Shown here one piece after another: positions 42,411 through 51,235 of a DNA stretch of 64,000 nt. Position numbers and translations under genes: made by a program. The stretch is from Massilia litorea (lineage in GTDB: Bacteria; Pseudomonadota; Gammaproteobacteria; Burkholderiales; Burkholderiaceae_D). The stretch's first letter is position 1. Each line of letters begins with the position of its first letter. The DNA lies in contig NZ_CP062941.1 of assembly GCF_015101885.1 (NCBI RefSeq), positions 2,356,001-2,420,000 of the forward strand, given 5' to 3'. The notes under the pieces were generated by a model. It did not search any database and was not told where the DNA came from. It worked only from the letters and a program-made list of their open reading frames with translations.

Positions 42411-43480
42411 CGATCGAAGTCCAACACATCCGCAAGCAGTTCGGCCAGTTCCAGGCGCTCGACGACGTCTCGCTGCAATTCCCGAACGGCGAACTGACCG
42501 CCTTGCTCGGCCCCTCGGGCTGCGGCAAGACCACGCTGCTGCGCATCATCGCCGGCCTCGAGCATCCGGACAGCGGCTCGGTGCTGCTCGACGGCCAGGA
42601 TGCGTCGAGCAGCCATGTGCGCGAGCGCCAGGTCGGCTTCGTGTTCCAGCACTACGCGCTGTTCAAGCACATGACGGTGTTCGAGAACGTCGCCTTCGGT
42701 TTGCGCGTGCGTCCGCGCCGCGAGCGCCCGTCGGAGCAGCAGATCCGCGACAAAGTAAAACAGCTGCTGGAACTGGTGCAGCTCGACTGGATCGCCGACC
42801 GCTATCCGCCGCAGCTGTCGGGCGGCCAGCGCCAGCGCATTGCCTTGGCGCGTGCGCTGGCTGTCGAGCCGCGCGTGCTGTTATTGGATGAACCGTTCGG
42901 CGCGCTGGACGCCAAGGTGAGGAAGGAACTGCGCCGCTGGCTGCGCCGCCTGCACGACGACCTGCACGTGACCTCGATCTTCGTCACCCACGACCAGGAA
43001 GAAGCGCTCGAAGTGGCGGACCAGGTGGTCGTCATGAACAAGGGCCGCGTCGAGCAGCTGGGCACGCCGGCGAGCGTCTACAACGCGCCCGCATCGCCCT
43101 TCGTCTACAGCTTCCTCGGCAACGTCAACCTGTTCCACGGCCGCGTGCACGATGGCGTGCTGGCCAGCGGCGATGCGCTGTTCGACGCGCCCGGCCATGG
43201 TGGCGTGCAGAACGCCGACGGCATCGGCTATGTGCGTCCGCACGACCTCGACGTCGAACGCTACACGCCGGGGCAGCAGGGCATCGTCGTGAAACTGCGC
43301 CGCGCGCATGCGATCGGCCCGCTGGCCCAGCTCGACCTCGAACGCGCCGACAATGCCCAGCTGATCGAAGCCGTGATTCCGAACGAGCGCTTCGCCGGCC
43401 TCGGCCTGAAGGAAGGCGAGACCCTGGTCGTGCGTCCGCGCCAGATCCAGGTATTCGTCGACGAAGGAGGCGGCATATGA
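42407..43480 (+). CDS. cysA: Sulfate/thiosulfate ABC transporter ATP-binding protein CysA
   Basis: 357 residues from the ATG overlapping the cysW stop. Walker A '[14 protein letters not shown]', signature '[15 protein letters not shown]', Walker B '[15 protein letters not shown]' and switch '[15 protein letters not shown]' are intact. The C-terminal TOBE-like domain ('[12 protein letters not shown]', '[12 protein letters not shown]') is present. It energises CysT-CysW. Confidence 0.96.
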   Translation: MTIEVQHIRKQFGQFQALDDVSLQFPNGELTALLGPSGCGKTTLLRIIAGLEHPDSGSVLLDGQDASSSHVRERQVGFVFQHYALFKHMTVFENVAFGLRVRPRRERPSEQQIRDKVKQLLELVQLDWIADRYPPQLSGGQRQRIALARALAVEPRVLLLDEPFGALDAKVRKELRRWLRRLHDDLHVTSIFVTHDQEEALEVADQVVVMNKGRVEQLGTPASVYNAPASPFVYSFLGNVNLFHGRVHDGVLASGDALFDAPGHGGVQNADGIGYVRPHDLDVERYTPGQQGIVVKLRRAHAIGPLAQLDLERADNAQLIEAVIPNERFAGLGLKEGETLVVRPRQIQVFVDEGGGI

Positions 43481-44412
43481 ACTTCCAGCAGCTGCGTTCG
43501 GTGCGCGAAGCGGCGCGCCGCAATTTCAACCTCACCGACGTGGCCGCTGCGCTGTTCACCTCGCAGCCCGGCGTGTCGCGCCAGATCCGCGAGCTCGAGG
43601 ACGAACTCGGCGTCGTCATTTTCGAACGCAACGGCAAGCGCCTGACCGGCCTGACCGCGCCCGGCAAAGGCATCCTCAAAATCGTCGAGCGCCTGCTGGT
43701 GGAAGCGGAAAACCTGTCGCAGGCGAGCCAGGAATATTCGGCCCAGGACAGCGGCACGCTGACCATCGCCGTCACCCACACGCAAGCGCGCTACGCGCTG
43801 CCGCAGGTGGTGCAGTCCTTCCGCAACGCCTTTCCGAACGTGCGCATCGCCTTGCAACAAAGCGCGCCGGAACACATCGCGGAATACGTGCTGTCGGGAC
43901 GTGCCGACATCGGCATCGCCACCGAAGGTTTGTCGGCGTTTCCGGACCTGGTCTCGTTCCCGTGCTACCGCTGGAGCCACGTCGTCGTGGCGCCGGACGG
44001 GCATCCGCTGCTGAATAAAATGCCGCTGCGGCTGGAAGACCTGGCCGAGTATCCCTTGATTACCTACGACGTTGGCTACACCGGCCGCGGCCATATCGAC
44101 GATGCCTTCAGCAAGGCTGGACTGGCGCCGGACATGGTCTTGACCGCCATGGATTCGGACGTCATCAAGCAGTATGTGTCGCTGGGGATGGGGGTCGGGA
44201 TCATTGCGTCGATGGCCTTCGACAATGGGCGCGACAAGGGGCTGCGGGCGATCGAATCGTCGCACCTGTTTGCGCCAAATGTGACGCGGCTGGCCGTGCG
44301 GCGCGGGGCTTACCTGCGCGCGTATGCCTACCACTTCATCGAACGTTTCGCGCCGGGGTTTACGCGGGCGGATATCGAGCGCTCGCTGGCGGACGAGGCG
44401 GTGGCGATTTAG
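43477..44412 (+). CDS. CysB/Cbl-type LysR-family sulfur regulator
   Basis: 311 residues; the ATG overlaps the cysA stop. The helix-turn-helix '[19 protein letters not shown]' with '[20 protein letters not shown]' and the effector domain '[20 protein letters not shown]', '[12 protein letters not shown]' and '[19 protein letters not shown]' place it in the CysB/Cbl group, which senses sulfate starvation through O-acetylserine-type inducers or APS. Being the last gene of the importer operon, it probably controls its own operon. CysB and Cbl cannot be separated safely here. Confidence 0.92.
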   Translation: MNFQQLRSVREAARRNFNLTDVAAALFTSQPGVSRQIRELEDELGVVIFERNGKRLTGLTAPGKGILKIVERLLVEAENLSQASQEYSAQDSGTLTIAVTHTQARYALPQVVQSFRNAFPNVRIALQQSAPEHIAEYVLSGRADIGIATEGLSAFPDLVSFPCYRWSHVVVAPDGHPLLNKMPLRLEDLAEYPLITYDVGYTGRGHIDDAFSKAGLAPDMVLTAMDSDVIKQYVSLGMGVGIIASMAFDNGRDKGLRAIESSHLFAPNVTRLAVRRGAYLRAYAYHFIERFAPGFTRADIERSLADEAVAI

Positions 44413-44454
44413 AGGGTGTCGGGGCGGGCGCAGCTGAGCGGCGGATAACGATCA

Positions 44455-44551
44455 CCGCGTGGGCGGGGGACCCGTCCACCCTGCGTCCCTTCTTTTGACC
44501 TTGGCTTCAAACGCAGGGATTGTAAGGCGGGCGGCTTTGCCGCCCACGCGT
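44455..44551. repeat. Extragenic palindrome family A, divergent pair 3
   Basis: Degenerate units at 44455-44485 (CCGCGTGGGCGGGGGACCCG then TCCACCCTGCG) and inverted at 44526-44551 (GGCGGGCGGC...GCCCACGCGT), between the convergent LysR and aldo-keto reductase genes. The GCGTGGGC/GCCCACGC core is kept; the outer GTAGGGT words have decayed. Confidence 0.65.
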
Positions 44552-44579
44552 TCAACGAACGTGCGAATGTCGAAAAACC

Positions 44580-45626
44580 TTATTGACCTGGATTTGTAAT
44601 CCGCGCATGAATCGCATCGATCGCGGCCACCACCTCGGCCGACAACACGATCTCCGCCGCATCGATGTTCTCCTTCAGCTGTTCCAGCGTCGTCGCCCCG
44701 ATGATGGTCGCCCCCACGAACCAGCGCGAATAACACCATGCCAGCGCCATCTGCGCCGGCGTCAAGCCGTTTGCCCGCGCCAGCGCCGCATACTCGGCGG
44801 TCGCCGCCAGCGTCTCGGGCCGCACGTAGCGCGGACTCCAGTTCGGCGGGAAGATCGTCAGGCGGCCATGCGCCTTCGGATCGTCGAGGTACTTCGCCGT
44901 CAGCTGTCCGAACGCCAGCGGACTGTAGGCCAGCAGGCTCACATCGGTCCGGAAGCAGGTCTCGTCGAGCAAGGACGTTTCGAACGCGCGCGCGGTGAGG
45001 TTATATAAATTCTGGATCGTCGCAATCCGCGGCAGGCCGCGCATCTCGGCCTGCTTCACATATTCGCACACGCCCCACGAGCTCTCGTTCGACACGCCGA
45101 TCTCGCGGATCTTGCCCGCCTTGACCAGTTCGCCGAGTGCGCCCAGCGTCTCCTCGATCGGCACGCTGCTGCGCTCGCGCTTCGGATCGAAACTGTTGGC
45201 CCCGAAGATCGGCAGGTTACGGCTCGGCCAATGGATCTGGTACAGGTCGATGTAGTCCGTCTGCAGGCGCTGCAGGCTCGTCTCGACCGCCGCGCGTACG
45301 TTGGCCGCGTCGAGGTCGTGCCCTGCGCCGCGGATCCAGCCCATGTTCGCATTCGGCCCCGCGATCTTCGAGGCGATCACCAGCTCGTCGCGGCGGCCGC
45401 GTGCCTTCAGCCAGCTGCCGATGAAGCGCTCCGTGGAACCCTGCGTCTCGGCGCGGCCCATCACCGGATACATCTCCGCAGTGTCGATGAAATTGATGCC
45501 GCGTTCGACCGCGTAGTCGAGCTGGCGGTGGGCCTCAAGCTCCGTGTTCTGCTCGCCGAAGGTCATGGTGCCGAGGCAGACCTTCGACACCATCAACTCG
45601 CTGCGTCCCAAGCGTTTGCGTTCCAT
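44580..45626 (-). CDS. NADP(H)-dependent aldo-keto reductase (Tas-like)
   Basis: 348 residues, a TIM-barrel aldo-keto reductase of the Tas/AKR11-12 group. The catalytic tetrad is readable: Asp/Tyr in 'FIDTAEMYPVMG', Lys in 'LVIASKIAGPN' and His in 'YQIHWPSRNL'. The cofactor end motif 'TIIGATTLEQLKENIDAAEI' is present. The physiological substrate is unknown. It lies 10 bp after pyrD on the same strand, so it may be the tail of that transcript. Confidence 0.93.
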   Translation of the reverse strand: MERKRLGRSELMVSKVCLGTMTFGEQNTELEAHRQLDYAVERGINFIDTAEMYPVMGRAETQGSTERFIGSWLKARGRRDELVIASKIAGPNANMGWIRGAGHDLDAANVRAAVETSLQRLQTDYIDLYQIHWPSRNLPIFGANSFDPKRERSSVPIEETLGALGELVKAGKIREIGVSNESSWGVCEYVKQAEMRGLPRIATIQNLYNLTARAFETSLLDETCFRTDVSLLAYSPLAFGQLTAKYLDDPKAHGRLTIFPPNWSPRYVRPETLAATAEYAALARANGLTPAQMALAWCYSRWFVGATIIGATTLEQLKENIDAAEIVLSAEVVAAIDAIHARITNPGQ

Positions 45627-45636
45627 ATGTGGCTCC

Positions 45637-46674
45637 TTATGCGCGCAGCGCGTCGGCGCATTCGCGCACCAGGGACGGGCCGCGGTAGATCAGGCCACTA
45701 TACAGCTGCACCAGCTGGGCGCCGGCCGCGATTTTTTCCTTCGCGTCCTTCCCCGACAGGATGCCGCCGACGCCGATGATCGGCACCGCGTTGCCAAGCT
45801 CCTTCTTCATCGCGCGAATGACGATGTTCGACAGGTCGAACACGGGCGCACCCGAGACGCCGCCGGTTTCATGGCCGTGCTTGTAGCGCTCGACGTCGCG
45901 GCGGTTCAGCGTCGTATTTGTCGCGATGACGCCGTCGATCCGGTGGCGCAGCAGGGCGCCGGCGATGTCGCGGATCTGCTCGGCGTCGATGTCCGGTGCG
46001 ATCTTCAAAGCCAGCGGCACGTAGCGGCCGTGCTGGTCGGCCAGGCGCGTCTGTTCCGCCTTCAGCTGCGTGAGCAGGGCGTCGAGTTCCGAAGCGCCCT
46101 GCAGCTGGCGCAGGTTCTTCGTGTTCGGCGACGAGATGTTGACCGTGACGTAGCTCGCGTAGGGATAGACCTTGCGCAGGCATGCGAGGTAGTCGTCGGC
46201 GGCGCGCTCGATCGGGGTGTCGGCGTTCTTGCCGATGTTCAGGCCGAGCACGCCCTGCTTTTCCTGATAAAAACGGGAAGCCTGCACATTGGCGACGAAG
46301 GCGTCGACGCCGCCGTTATTGAAACCCATGCGGTTGATGATGCCGCGTGCGGCCGGCACGCGGAACATGCGCGGCTTCGGGTTGCCCGCCTGGGCGCGCG
46401 GCGTCACGGTGCCGATCTCGATCGAGCCGAAGCCCAACGCAGCCAGGCCATCGATGTAGGCGCCGTCCTTGTCCAGGCCTGCCGCCAGGCCGACCGGGTT
46501 CGGGAAGGTGATGCCCATCACGGTACGCGGATCGGGCGCAGGCTTCTTGAACATCCCCGTCATGCCGCGCTGGGCGGCGTTACGCAGGGCCGGCAGGGTC
46601 AGGTTGTGTGCGGTTTCCGCAGGCAGCCGGAACAGCAGGGGACGGGCGAGGGTGTAGAGGATTTTGTCGGACAT
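45637..46674 (-). CDS. pyrD: Dihydroorotate dehydrogenase (quinone), class 2
   Basis: 345 residues, membrane-associated class 2 enzyme of pyrimidine synthesis. '[19 protein letters not shown]' is the N-terminal quinone-tunnel helix. '[13 protein letters not shown]' and '[20 protein letters not shown]' bind FMN. '[10 protein letters not shown]' carries the catalytic Ser, and '[19 protein letters not shown]' is the C-terminal phosphate loop. Follows bpt by 49 bp on the minus strand. Confidence 0.96.
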   Translation of the reverse strand: MSDKILYTLARPLLFRLPAETAHNLTLPALRNAAQRGMTGMFKKPAPDPRTVMGITFPNPVGLAAGLDKDGAYIDGLAALGFGSIEIGTVTPRAQAGNPKPRMFRVPAARGIINRMGFNNGGVDAFVANVQASRFYQEKQGVLGLNIGKNADTPIERAADDYLACLRKVYPYASYVTVNISSPNTKNLRQLQGASELDALLTQLKAEQTRLADQHGRYVPLALKIAPDIDAEQIRDIAGALLRHRIDGVIATNTTLNRRDVERYKHGHETGGVSGAPVFDLSNIVIRAMKKELGNAVPIIGVGGILSGKDAKEKIAAGAQLVQLYSGLIYRGPSLVRECADALRA

Positions 46675-46723
46675 GGCGCGCTCGAAAATAGATTGCGCAA
46701 TTGTACCGTGCCGAACAAGCGCG

Positions 46724-47452
46724 TTAGCGGTCCAGTATTCCCCAGTTACCTTTGATACGCGCCTCCAGGGGCCGGAAGTTGATTTTATAAGCCATCTTCG
46801 GGCTCTGTTCGATCCAGTAGCCGAGGTAGACGAAGGGCAGGCCGAGTTCGCGCGCCTGCGCCACCTGCCACATCACGTTGTAGGTGCCGAAGGAAGCACC
46901 GGGCACGTCCGGGTCGAAGAAGGTGTAGACGGAGGACAGGCCGTCCGACAGGACGTCGATGATCGAGACCATGCGCAAGGTGCCGTCCGGCTCGCGGAAT
47001 TCGACCAGGCGCGTGTTGACGCGGCTTTGCAGCAGGAACTGGGCGTACTGGTCGCGGCTGTCCTGGTCCATGCCGCCGCCGACGTGGCGCGTGGTCTGGT
47101 AGCGCAGGTAGAGCGCGTAATGCTCGTCCGAGAACGACAGGTTGGCCACCATGGCGCTCAGGTCGCCATGGCGCTTCCAGGCGCGGCGCTGCGTGCGGTT
47201 CGGGGCGAACTCGTTGCAGCGCACGCGCACCGGGATGCAGGCCTGGCAGCCGTCGCAATACGGGCGGTAGGTAAAAATGCCGCTGCGGCGGAAGCCGTTC
47301 TTCACCAGCTCGGAATACACGTCCGCGTTGATCAGGTGCGAAGGCGTGGCGACCTGCGAGCGCGCCTGGCGTGCGTCGAGGTAGCTGCACGGATACGGGG
47401 CGGTCGTATAGAACTGCAGCGTGGAGAAGGGCAGGTCATTTAAGTGCGTCAT
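46724..47452 (-). CDS. bpt: Leucyl/arginyl-type aminoacyl-tRNA-protein transferase Bpt
   Basis: 242 residues. The Ate N-terminal motif '[15 protein letters not shown]' and the zinc/heme-like Cys cluster '[13 protein letters not shown]' are present, then '[20 protein letters not shown]' and '[15 protein letters not shown]'. Bacterial Bpt attaches Leu to proteins with N-terminal Asp or Glu, marking them for ClpAP. It lies directly after aat, so the two bacterial N-degron transferases form one locus. Confidence 0.94.
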   Translation of the reverse strand: MTHLNDLPFSTLQFYTTAPYPCSYLDARQARSQVATPSHLINADVYSELVKNGFRRSGIFTYRPYCDGCQACIPVRVRCNEFAPNRTQRRAWKRHGDLSAMVANLSFSDEHYALYLRYQTTRHVGGGMDQDSRDQYAQFLLQSRVNTRLVEFREPDGTLRMVSIIDVLSDGLSSVYTFFDPDVPGASFGTYNVMWQVAQARELGLPFVYLGYWIEQSPKMAYKINFRPLEARIKGNWGILDR

Positions 47453-47509
47453 GCAGAGCTCTCGGCGACGTGATGGACCTATTCTAACGAAAGCAGGACC
47501 CGGACACGG

Positions 47510-48232
47510 TTAAGCATCCAACGGTGCGACCGGTTCCCAGGAGCTGATCGCCGGCTCGCGAATCGCGGCCCGCAAATGCTGCAGGAACACGCTGCGCGGA
47601 ATCGGCGCCGCGCCCAGCGAGGCCAGGTGTCCCGTTTCCTGCTGACAATCGACCATGCGCACGCCGTTCTTGCGTAAAAACGCTACAAGATAGGCCAGCG
47701 CCACCTTGGAGGCGTCGGACACGCGCGCGAACATCGATTCGCCATAAAACATGCGTCCGATGCAGACGCCGTAGGCCCCGCCGACCAGCTCGCCATCGAG
47801 CCAGACTTCGGACGAATGCGCGTAGCCGAGCGCGTGCAGGCCGGTATAGCCATCGATGATGTCTTCCGAAATCCAGGTGCCCGGACCGTCGCGGCGCGGT
47901 GCGGCGCAGGCACGCATGACGGCTTCGAAATCGCTGTCGAAGCGCACCTGCCAGGGGCCGCCGCTCGTGCGGCTGCGCTCGACGCGGCGCAGGGTTTTTT
48001 TGAGGCTGTCGCTGACCTTGAAGTCGTCGGTGTACAGGACCATGCGCGGATCGGTGCTCCACCAGAGGATAGGCTGGCCCTCGGAAAACCAGGGAAAGAT
48101 GCCGTTCTGGTAGGCGAGCAGCAGGCGCTGCGGCGACAGGTCGGCGCCGGCCGCAAGCAGGCCCGGGGCGTCGATCGTCAGCGCCTCGGATACGTCGGGA
48201 AACGGCGTATGCGCATCAAGCCAGGGAATCAT
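47510..48232 (-). CDS. aat: Leucyl/phenylalanyl-tRNA-protein transferase
   Basis: 240 residues. '[20 protein letters not shown]' at the N-terminus, '[20 protein letters not shown]' and '[15 protein letters not shown]'-type motif ('[19 protein letters not shown]') are the Aat hallmarks. It adds Leu or Phe to N-terminal Lys/Arg for N-end-rule degradation. It begins 16 bp after the Nudix gene stop and probably shares its transcript with bpt downstream. Confidence 0.96.
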   Translation of the reverse strand: MIPWLDAHTPFPDVSEALTIDAPGLLAAGADLSPQRLLLAYQNGIFPWFSEGQPILWWSTDPRMVLYTDDFKVSDSLKKTLRRVERSRTSGGPWQVRFDSDFEAVMRACAAPRRDGPGTWISEDIIDGYTGLHALGYAHSSEVWLDGELVGGAYGVCIGRMFYGESMFARVSDASKVALAYLVAFLRKNGVRMVDCQQETGHLASLGAAPIPRSVFLQHLRAAIREPAISSWEPVAPLDA

Positions 48233-48248
48233 GGTGGATCTCGCTGGG

Positions 48249-48836
48249 TCAGTCTGGTTCGCGTGGCGCGATCATCGGGCGCTTGATGTCGTGGCTGTGC
48301 ACGCCGTACGTGCTGGACACTCCCTCACGCATTTTGACGCGGTCGGCAAAGAACAGTTCCAGTGTCGTGCGTATCGTCGGGAAGGCGAGCTCGTCCCAAG
48401 GGATGTCGCGCTCGGCGAACAGCTGCACTTCCAGGCTCTCTTCGCCCGGCGCAAAGTCGAGGTCGAGCAGGCGCGCGAGATAAAACATGTGGACCTGGTG
48501 GACGTGGGCGACATTGAGCAGGGTGAACAGCTTGCCGATCTCGATGTGGGCGCCGGCTTCCTCCTCGGTCTCGCGCACGGCGGCCTCGGCGGTGGTCTCG
48601 CCGTTTTCCATGAAGCCGGCCGGCAGCGTCCAGTAGCTGCGGCGTGGCTCGATCGCGCGCCGGCACAGCAGGACTTGCAGCGTGCCGTCCTTCTCCCAGA
48701 CAGGAATGGAGCCGATCACCATTTTCGGGTTCTGGTAATGAATCGTGCCGCACTGCGTGCACACGTGGCGCGGGCGGTTGTCGCCTTCGGGAATGCTTAG
48801 TGCGACCGCATGGCCGCACTCGGAACAAAAGTTCAT
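48249..48836 (-). CDS. Nudix hydrolase with N-terminal zinc ribbon
   Basis: 195 residues from the ATG at 48836. The zinc ribbon is formed by 'CSECG' and 'CTQCG' near the N-terminus. The Nudix box '[20 protein letters not shown]' followed by AGA is complete. NudC-like or ADP-ribose-type hydrolases share this layout; the substrate is not assignable. There is no Shine-Dalgarno before the ATG. The tnpB stop lies only 50 bp upstream, so the native leader may have been replaced by the tnpB insertion. A TTG start at 48884 preceded by unusual context would add 16 residues. Confidence 0.9.
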   Translation of the reverse strand: MNFCSECGHAVALSIPEGDNRPRHVCTQCGTIHYQNPKMVIGSIPVWEKDGTLQVLLCRRAIEPRRSYWTLPAGFMENGETTAEAAVRETEEEAGAHIEIGKLFTLLNVAHVHQVHMFYLARLLDLDFAPGEESLEVQLFAERDIPWDELAFPTIRTTLELFFADRVKMREGVSSTYGVHSHDIKRPMIAPREPD

Positions 48837-48886
48837 AAGGAGTCGGAAGAATGAATATGCGGCTACTTTACACCGTTCCTCCAAAC

Positions 48887-49020
48887 TTACGCAAAGCTAG
48901 CCCGACTAACAAAGGCCACCTTGCTGCTGGATTCCTGCTTCACCGGGGCCGGTTTCGTCTTGCGCTTGCGCGCAAGGCCAGCTCCGTCCCCTCCACAGGC
49001 CGACACGGTGGAACTCACCG
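48887..49020 (-). ncRNA. Candidate omega-RNA scaffold overlapping the tnpB 3' end
   Basis: TnpB guide RNAs come from the 3' end of the gene and the element's right end. Here the coding 3' end is unusually structured: CTTGCGC-GCAA-GCGCAAG (complement of 48959-48976, a perfect 7-bp stem with a GNRA-type loop), ACCGGCCCCGGT (48942-48953), and GGCCTG/GAGCTGGCC flanking words. The element boundary is not identified, so the guide segment, expected just past it towards 48840, cannot be named. Confidence 0.3.
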
Positions 49021-50107
49021 CCATGTTTCGTAGATTGATCGCTGCATTGACGTCGCGGTCATGTCGGATCTCACAGCCAGGGCAGATCCACCAACGTTGG
49101 CATAAGCAAAGTGTTTCGAGCCGGTAACCGCAATGCGAACAAGTCTTGCTGCTGGGATACCAGCGGTCCGCCACCACGACCTGGTTGCCGCGCCATGCGG
49201 CCTTGTACATAAGCTGTCGGCGCAGCTCGGCAAAGCCCATGTCGGCAATGGCGAGAGATAGGCGGCGGTTGCCCAGCATTCCCTTCACGTTCAAGTCCTC
49301 GATGCCGATTGTACGGAAGCGCCGCGTAATGCTCGTTGTTAGCTGGTGCAGGCTGTTGAGACGGATGTTGGCGATTCGGGCGTATAGCCTCGCCAGTTTC
49401 AGTTTGGCTTTGCTGCAGTTGCGAGAGCCTCGTACCTTACGTGAGAAAGCACGCGACAGGTGCCGTAGCTGCCTGAGTAAGGCGCGCAAGGGCCTCGGCC
49501 CGGCGAAGGTTTCGCCGGTGGAGAGCGTCGCCAACCGCGTCACACCGAGGTCGACCCCGATCACGCCTTGGTTTTCGGCTGGCAACAGGGGCGGCCCATC
49601 GGGCGTGTCGACGGTAATGCTGGCAAACCAATGACCTGCAAGGCGCGAGATGGAAGCTGAAACAATGTGGCCGGCAAACCGCAGTCTTTCTCGCATGCGC
49701 ACCCATCCCAACTTCGGAATCCGAATACGCTTTTCCTCGACCCGAAACTCATCATTGCTCAAGGTGAAACGGTCGTCTCGGCCCTTGCGCCTGAATCGCG
49801 GAAAACGGGCACGGCGGGCAAAGAAATTCTCAAAGGCGCGTCCCAGTTGAATAATGGCCATCTGCGGCGCGTTCTTCGTTACCTCCAGCATCCATGGAAA
49901 TTCGGTCCGCTTAATGGCGTTGAGTTGCCGACGCAGTGCGGTCTCGTTCGGTTTCGGCAGTGCCGGGTCGGCGAGGCTCGCGTGGTATTGGCGCTGCCAT
50001 TCAACCAAGGCCCAGTTGTAGGCGAAGCGGGCAGTGCCTGCTGCGCGGGTGAGGTAGGCAGCCTGCGCGTTATTGGGGACCAGCCGGATACGGTGAGCTA
50101 GGAGCAT
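48887..50107 (-). CDS. tnpB: TnpB-family RNA-guided endonuclease (solitary, IS1341-like)
   Basis: 406 residues from the ATG at 50107 (GAAAGGG upstream), the normal TnpB size. The N-terminal helix-turn-helix/WED part begins 'LLAHRIRLVPNNAQAAYLTR'. The RuvC catalytic triad is intact: Asp186 in 'GVIGVDLGVT', Glu270 in 'IGIEDLNVKGM' and Asp352 in 'HDRDVNAAINL'. The zinc ribbon has Cys323, Cys326, Cys342 and Cys345. No TnpA transposase gene is nearby. The C-terminal tail ('KTKPAPVKQESSSK') is of the type overlapping the guide RNA in other members. Activity is likely but unproven. Confidence 0.93.
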   Translation of the reverse strand: MLLAHRIRLVPNNAQAAYLTRAAGTARFAYNWALVEWQRQYHASLADPALPKPNETALRRQLNAIKRTEFPWMLEVTKNAPQMAIIQLGRAFENFFARRARFPRFRRKGRDDRFTLSNDEFRVEEKRIRIPKLGWVRMRERLRFAGHIVSASISRLAGHWFASITVDTPDGPPLLPAENQGVIGVDLGVTRLATLSTGETFAGPRPLRALLRQLRHLSRAFSRKVRGSRNCSKAKLKLARLYARIANIRLNSLHQLTTSITRRFRTIGIEDLNVKGMLGNRRLSLAIADMGFAELRRQLMYKAAWRGNQVVVADRWYPSSKTCSHCGYRLETLCLCQRWWICPGCEIRHDRDVNAAINLRNMAVSSTVSACGGDGAGLARKRKTKPAPVKQESSSKVAFVSRASFA

Positions 50108-50498
50108 CGCCCTTTCATCCTCATCTGTGTTGATGATGACCAGCTCGACCTTTTTTCGCTTGGCAGATGGCAAACACGGCTCAGCAACGAAACGCAATAG
50201 GTGGTCCTTGTGAGACAAGAGAAAGCGACCTGCGTTCGCCGTCAAAATTGCTTGAAGCAGGCATTCGCAGCTATCCTTGTGATTGTTCATTCTCGAACTG
50301 AGATCTCTCATCAAATAAGTGAAAGTCGTTCAAGTCCGGATAAATTTGGTGTGAACTGGTAGAGCCGGATTGCTTCGACTGCGCCTGCGTCCGCTTGGCA
50401 GCGGTGTTGCTCCCACGCTATGCAAGGCATCAATCGCTCATGGCGTAGGCATTGGATTTGCCTAAACAGCCGAAGCCGCGTATAATTCATTTCACAGA
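50108..50498. other. Region between tnpB and the initiator tRNA
   Basis: The tnpB frame stays open for 69 more codons upstream (to 50314), encoding a peptide with 'LLSHKDHLLRFVAEPCLPSA'; I recognise no family and prefer the internal start with a ribosome site. The remaining part (50315-50457) shows no gene or clear repeat. The left end of the tnpB element should lie in this stretch. Confidence 0.4.
50458..50486 (+). promoter_or_regulatory. Promoter of initiator tRNA-Met
   Basis: TTGCCT (50458-50463), 17-bp spacer, TATAAT (50481-50486); the tRNA begins 12 nt later. Confidence 0.72.
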
Positions 50499-50575
50499 CG
50501 CGGGGTGGAGCAGTCTGGCAGCTCGTCGGGCTCATAACCCGAAGGTCACAGGTTCAAATCCTGTCCCCGCAACCA
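50499..50575 (+). tRNA. Initiator tRNA-fMet(CAT)
   Basis: 77 nt including CCA. Anticodon loop CTCATAA gives CAT. The three G-C pairs at the base of the anticodon stem (GGG/CCC) and the unpaired C1-A72 at the acceptor end are the marks of an initiator tRNA. Confidence 0.96.
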
Positions 50576-50583
50576 GAATTCAG

Positions 50584-50617
50584 AAAGCCGTTGATTCGAA
50601 AGGATCAGCGGCTTTTT
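50584..50617 (+). terminator. Terminator of initiator tRNA-Met
   Basis: AAAGCCGTTGAT / ATCAGCGGCTTT stem with one G-T type mismatch, loop TCGAAAGG, then TTTTT in total. Confidence 0.82.
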
Positions 50618-50723
50618 CGTTTTGTTCCCCTGGCCGGACTCGACTTGCATCAAGAAAGCGTCGGATTCGCCGCACCTGCCGAACTCTGCGTTGTCGAACA
50701 AAACACCATTAGCGGGTTCGACC

Positions 50724-51137
50724 ATGATAACTGTTGAAGACATCAACGACGCCTGGGGCTGGATGGGCTTGCGGGCGGTCGAAATACTCGGCGCCAACGC
50801 CTTCGGCAACCTGATCCTGCGCGACGCGGACGGCAGCTACTGGCGCCTGCGTCCGCAAGACCTGTGCTGCGAGCCGGTCGCCGGCAACCGCGCCGCGCTC
50901 GATGCGCTCTCCTATAACCAGGATTTTCTCAACGACTGGTACATGCCGGAACTGGTCGACCTGGCCGAGTCCACGCTCGGGCCGCTGACCGACGACCGCA
51001 CCTATTGCCTGAAAATTCCCAGCGCCCTCGGCGGGCATTACGGCAGCGAGAACCTGGCGACCGTGCCTTTGTCGGAGCTGATCCGGTTTTCGGGGGAAGG
51101 GGCGCAGCAGCTCGACGGCTTGCCGGGCTGGTCGTAG
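50724..51137 (+). CDS. DUF1851 / Tdi1-type T6SS immunity-like protein (orphan)
   Basis: 137 residues from the ATG at 50724. 'FGNLILRDADGSYWRLRPQD' is the central motif of the DUF1851/Tdi1 C-terminal domain, and 'VPLSELIRFSGEGAQQLDGL' ends the protein. The domain was named for Tdi1, which protects Agrobacterium from the T6SS DNase Tde1; many relatives are stand-alone. No toxin gene is next to it. The neighbours are the initiator tRNA with the TnpB gene, and convergent alkA. It may be an acquired orphan immunity gene or a housekeeping SMI1-like protein. Confidence 0.7.
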   Translation: MITVEDINDAWGWMGLRAVEILGANAFGNLILRDADGSYWRLRPQDLCCEPVAGNRAALDALSYNQDFLNDWYMPELVDLAESTLGPLTDDRTYCLKIPSALGGHYGSENLATVPLSELIRFSGEGAQQLDGLPGWS

Positions 51138-51235
51138 GGGTGGACGAGGCCAATGGCCTCATCCACGGTTTTATCGGGCATGCCCACGCGGAACTCAGCA
51201 TACCCTGGTCGGTATTGTTGCCGGAACGATCAGTG

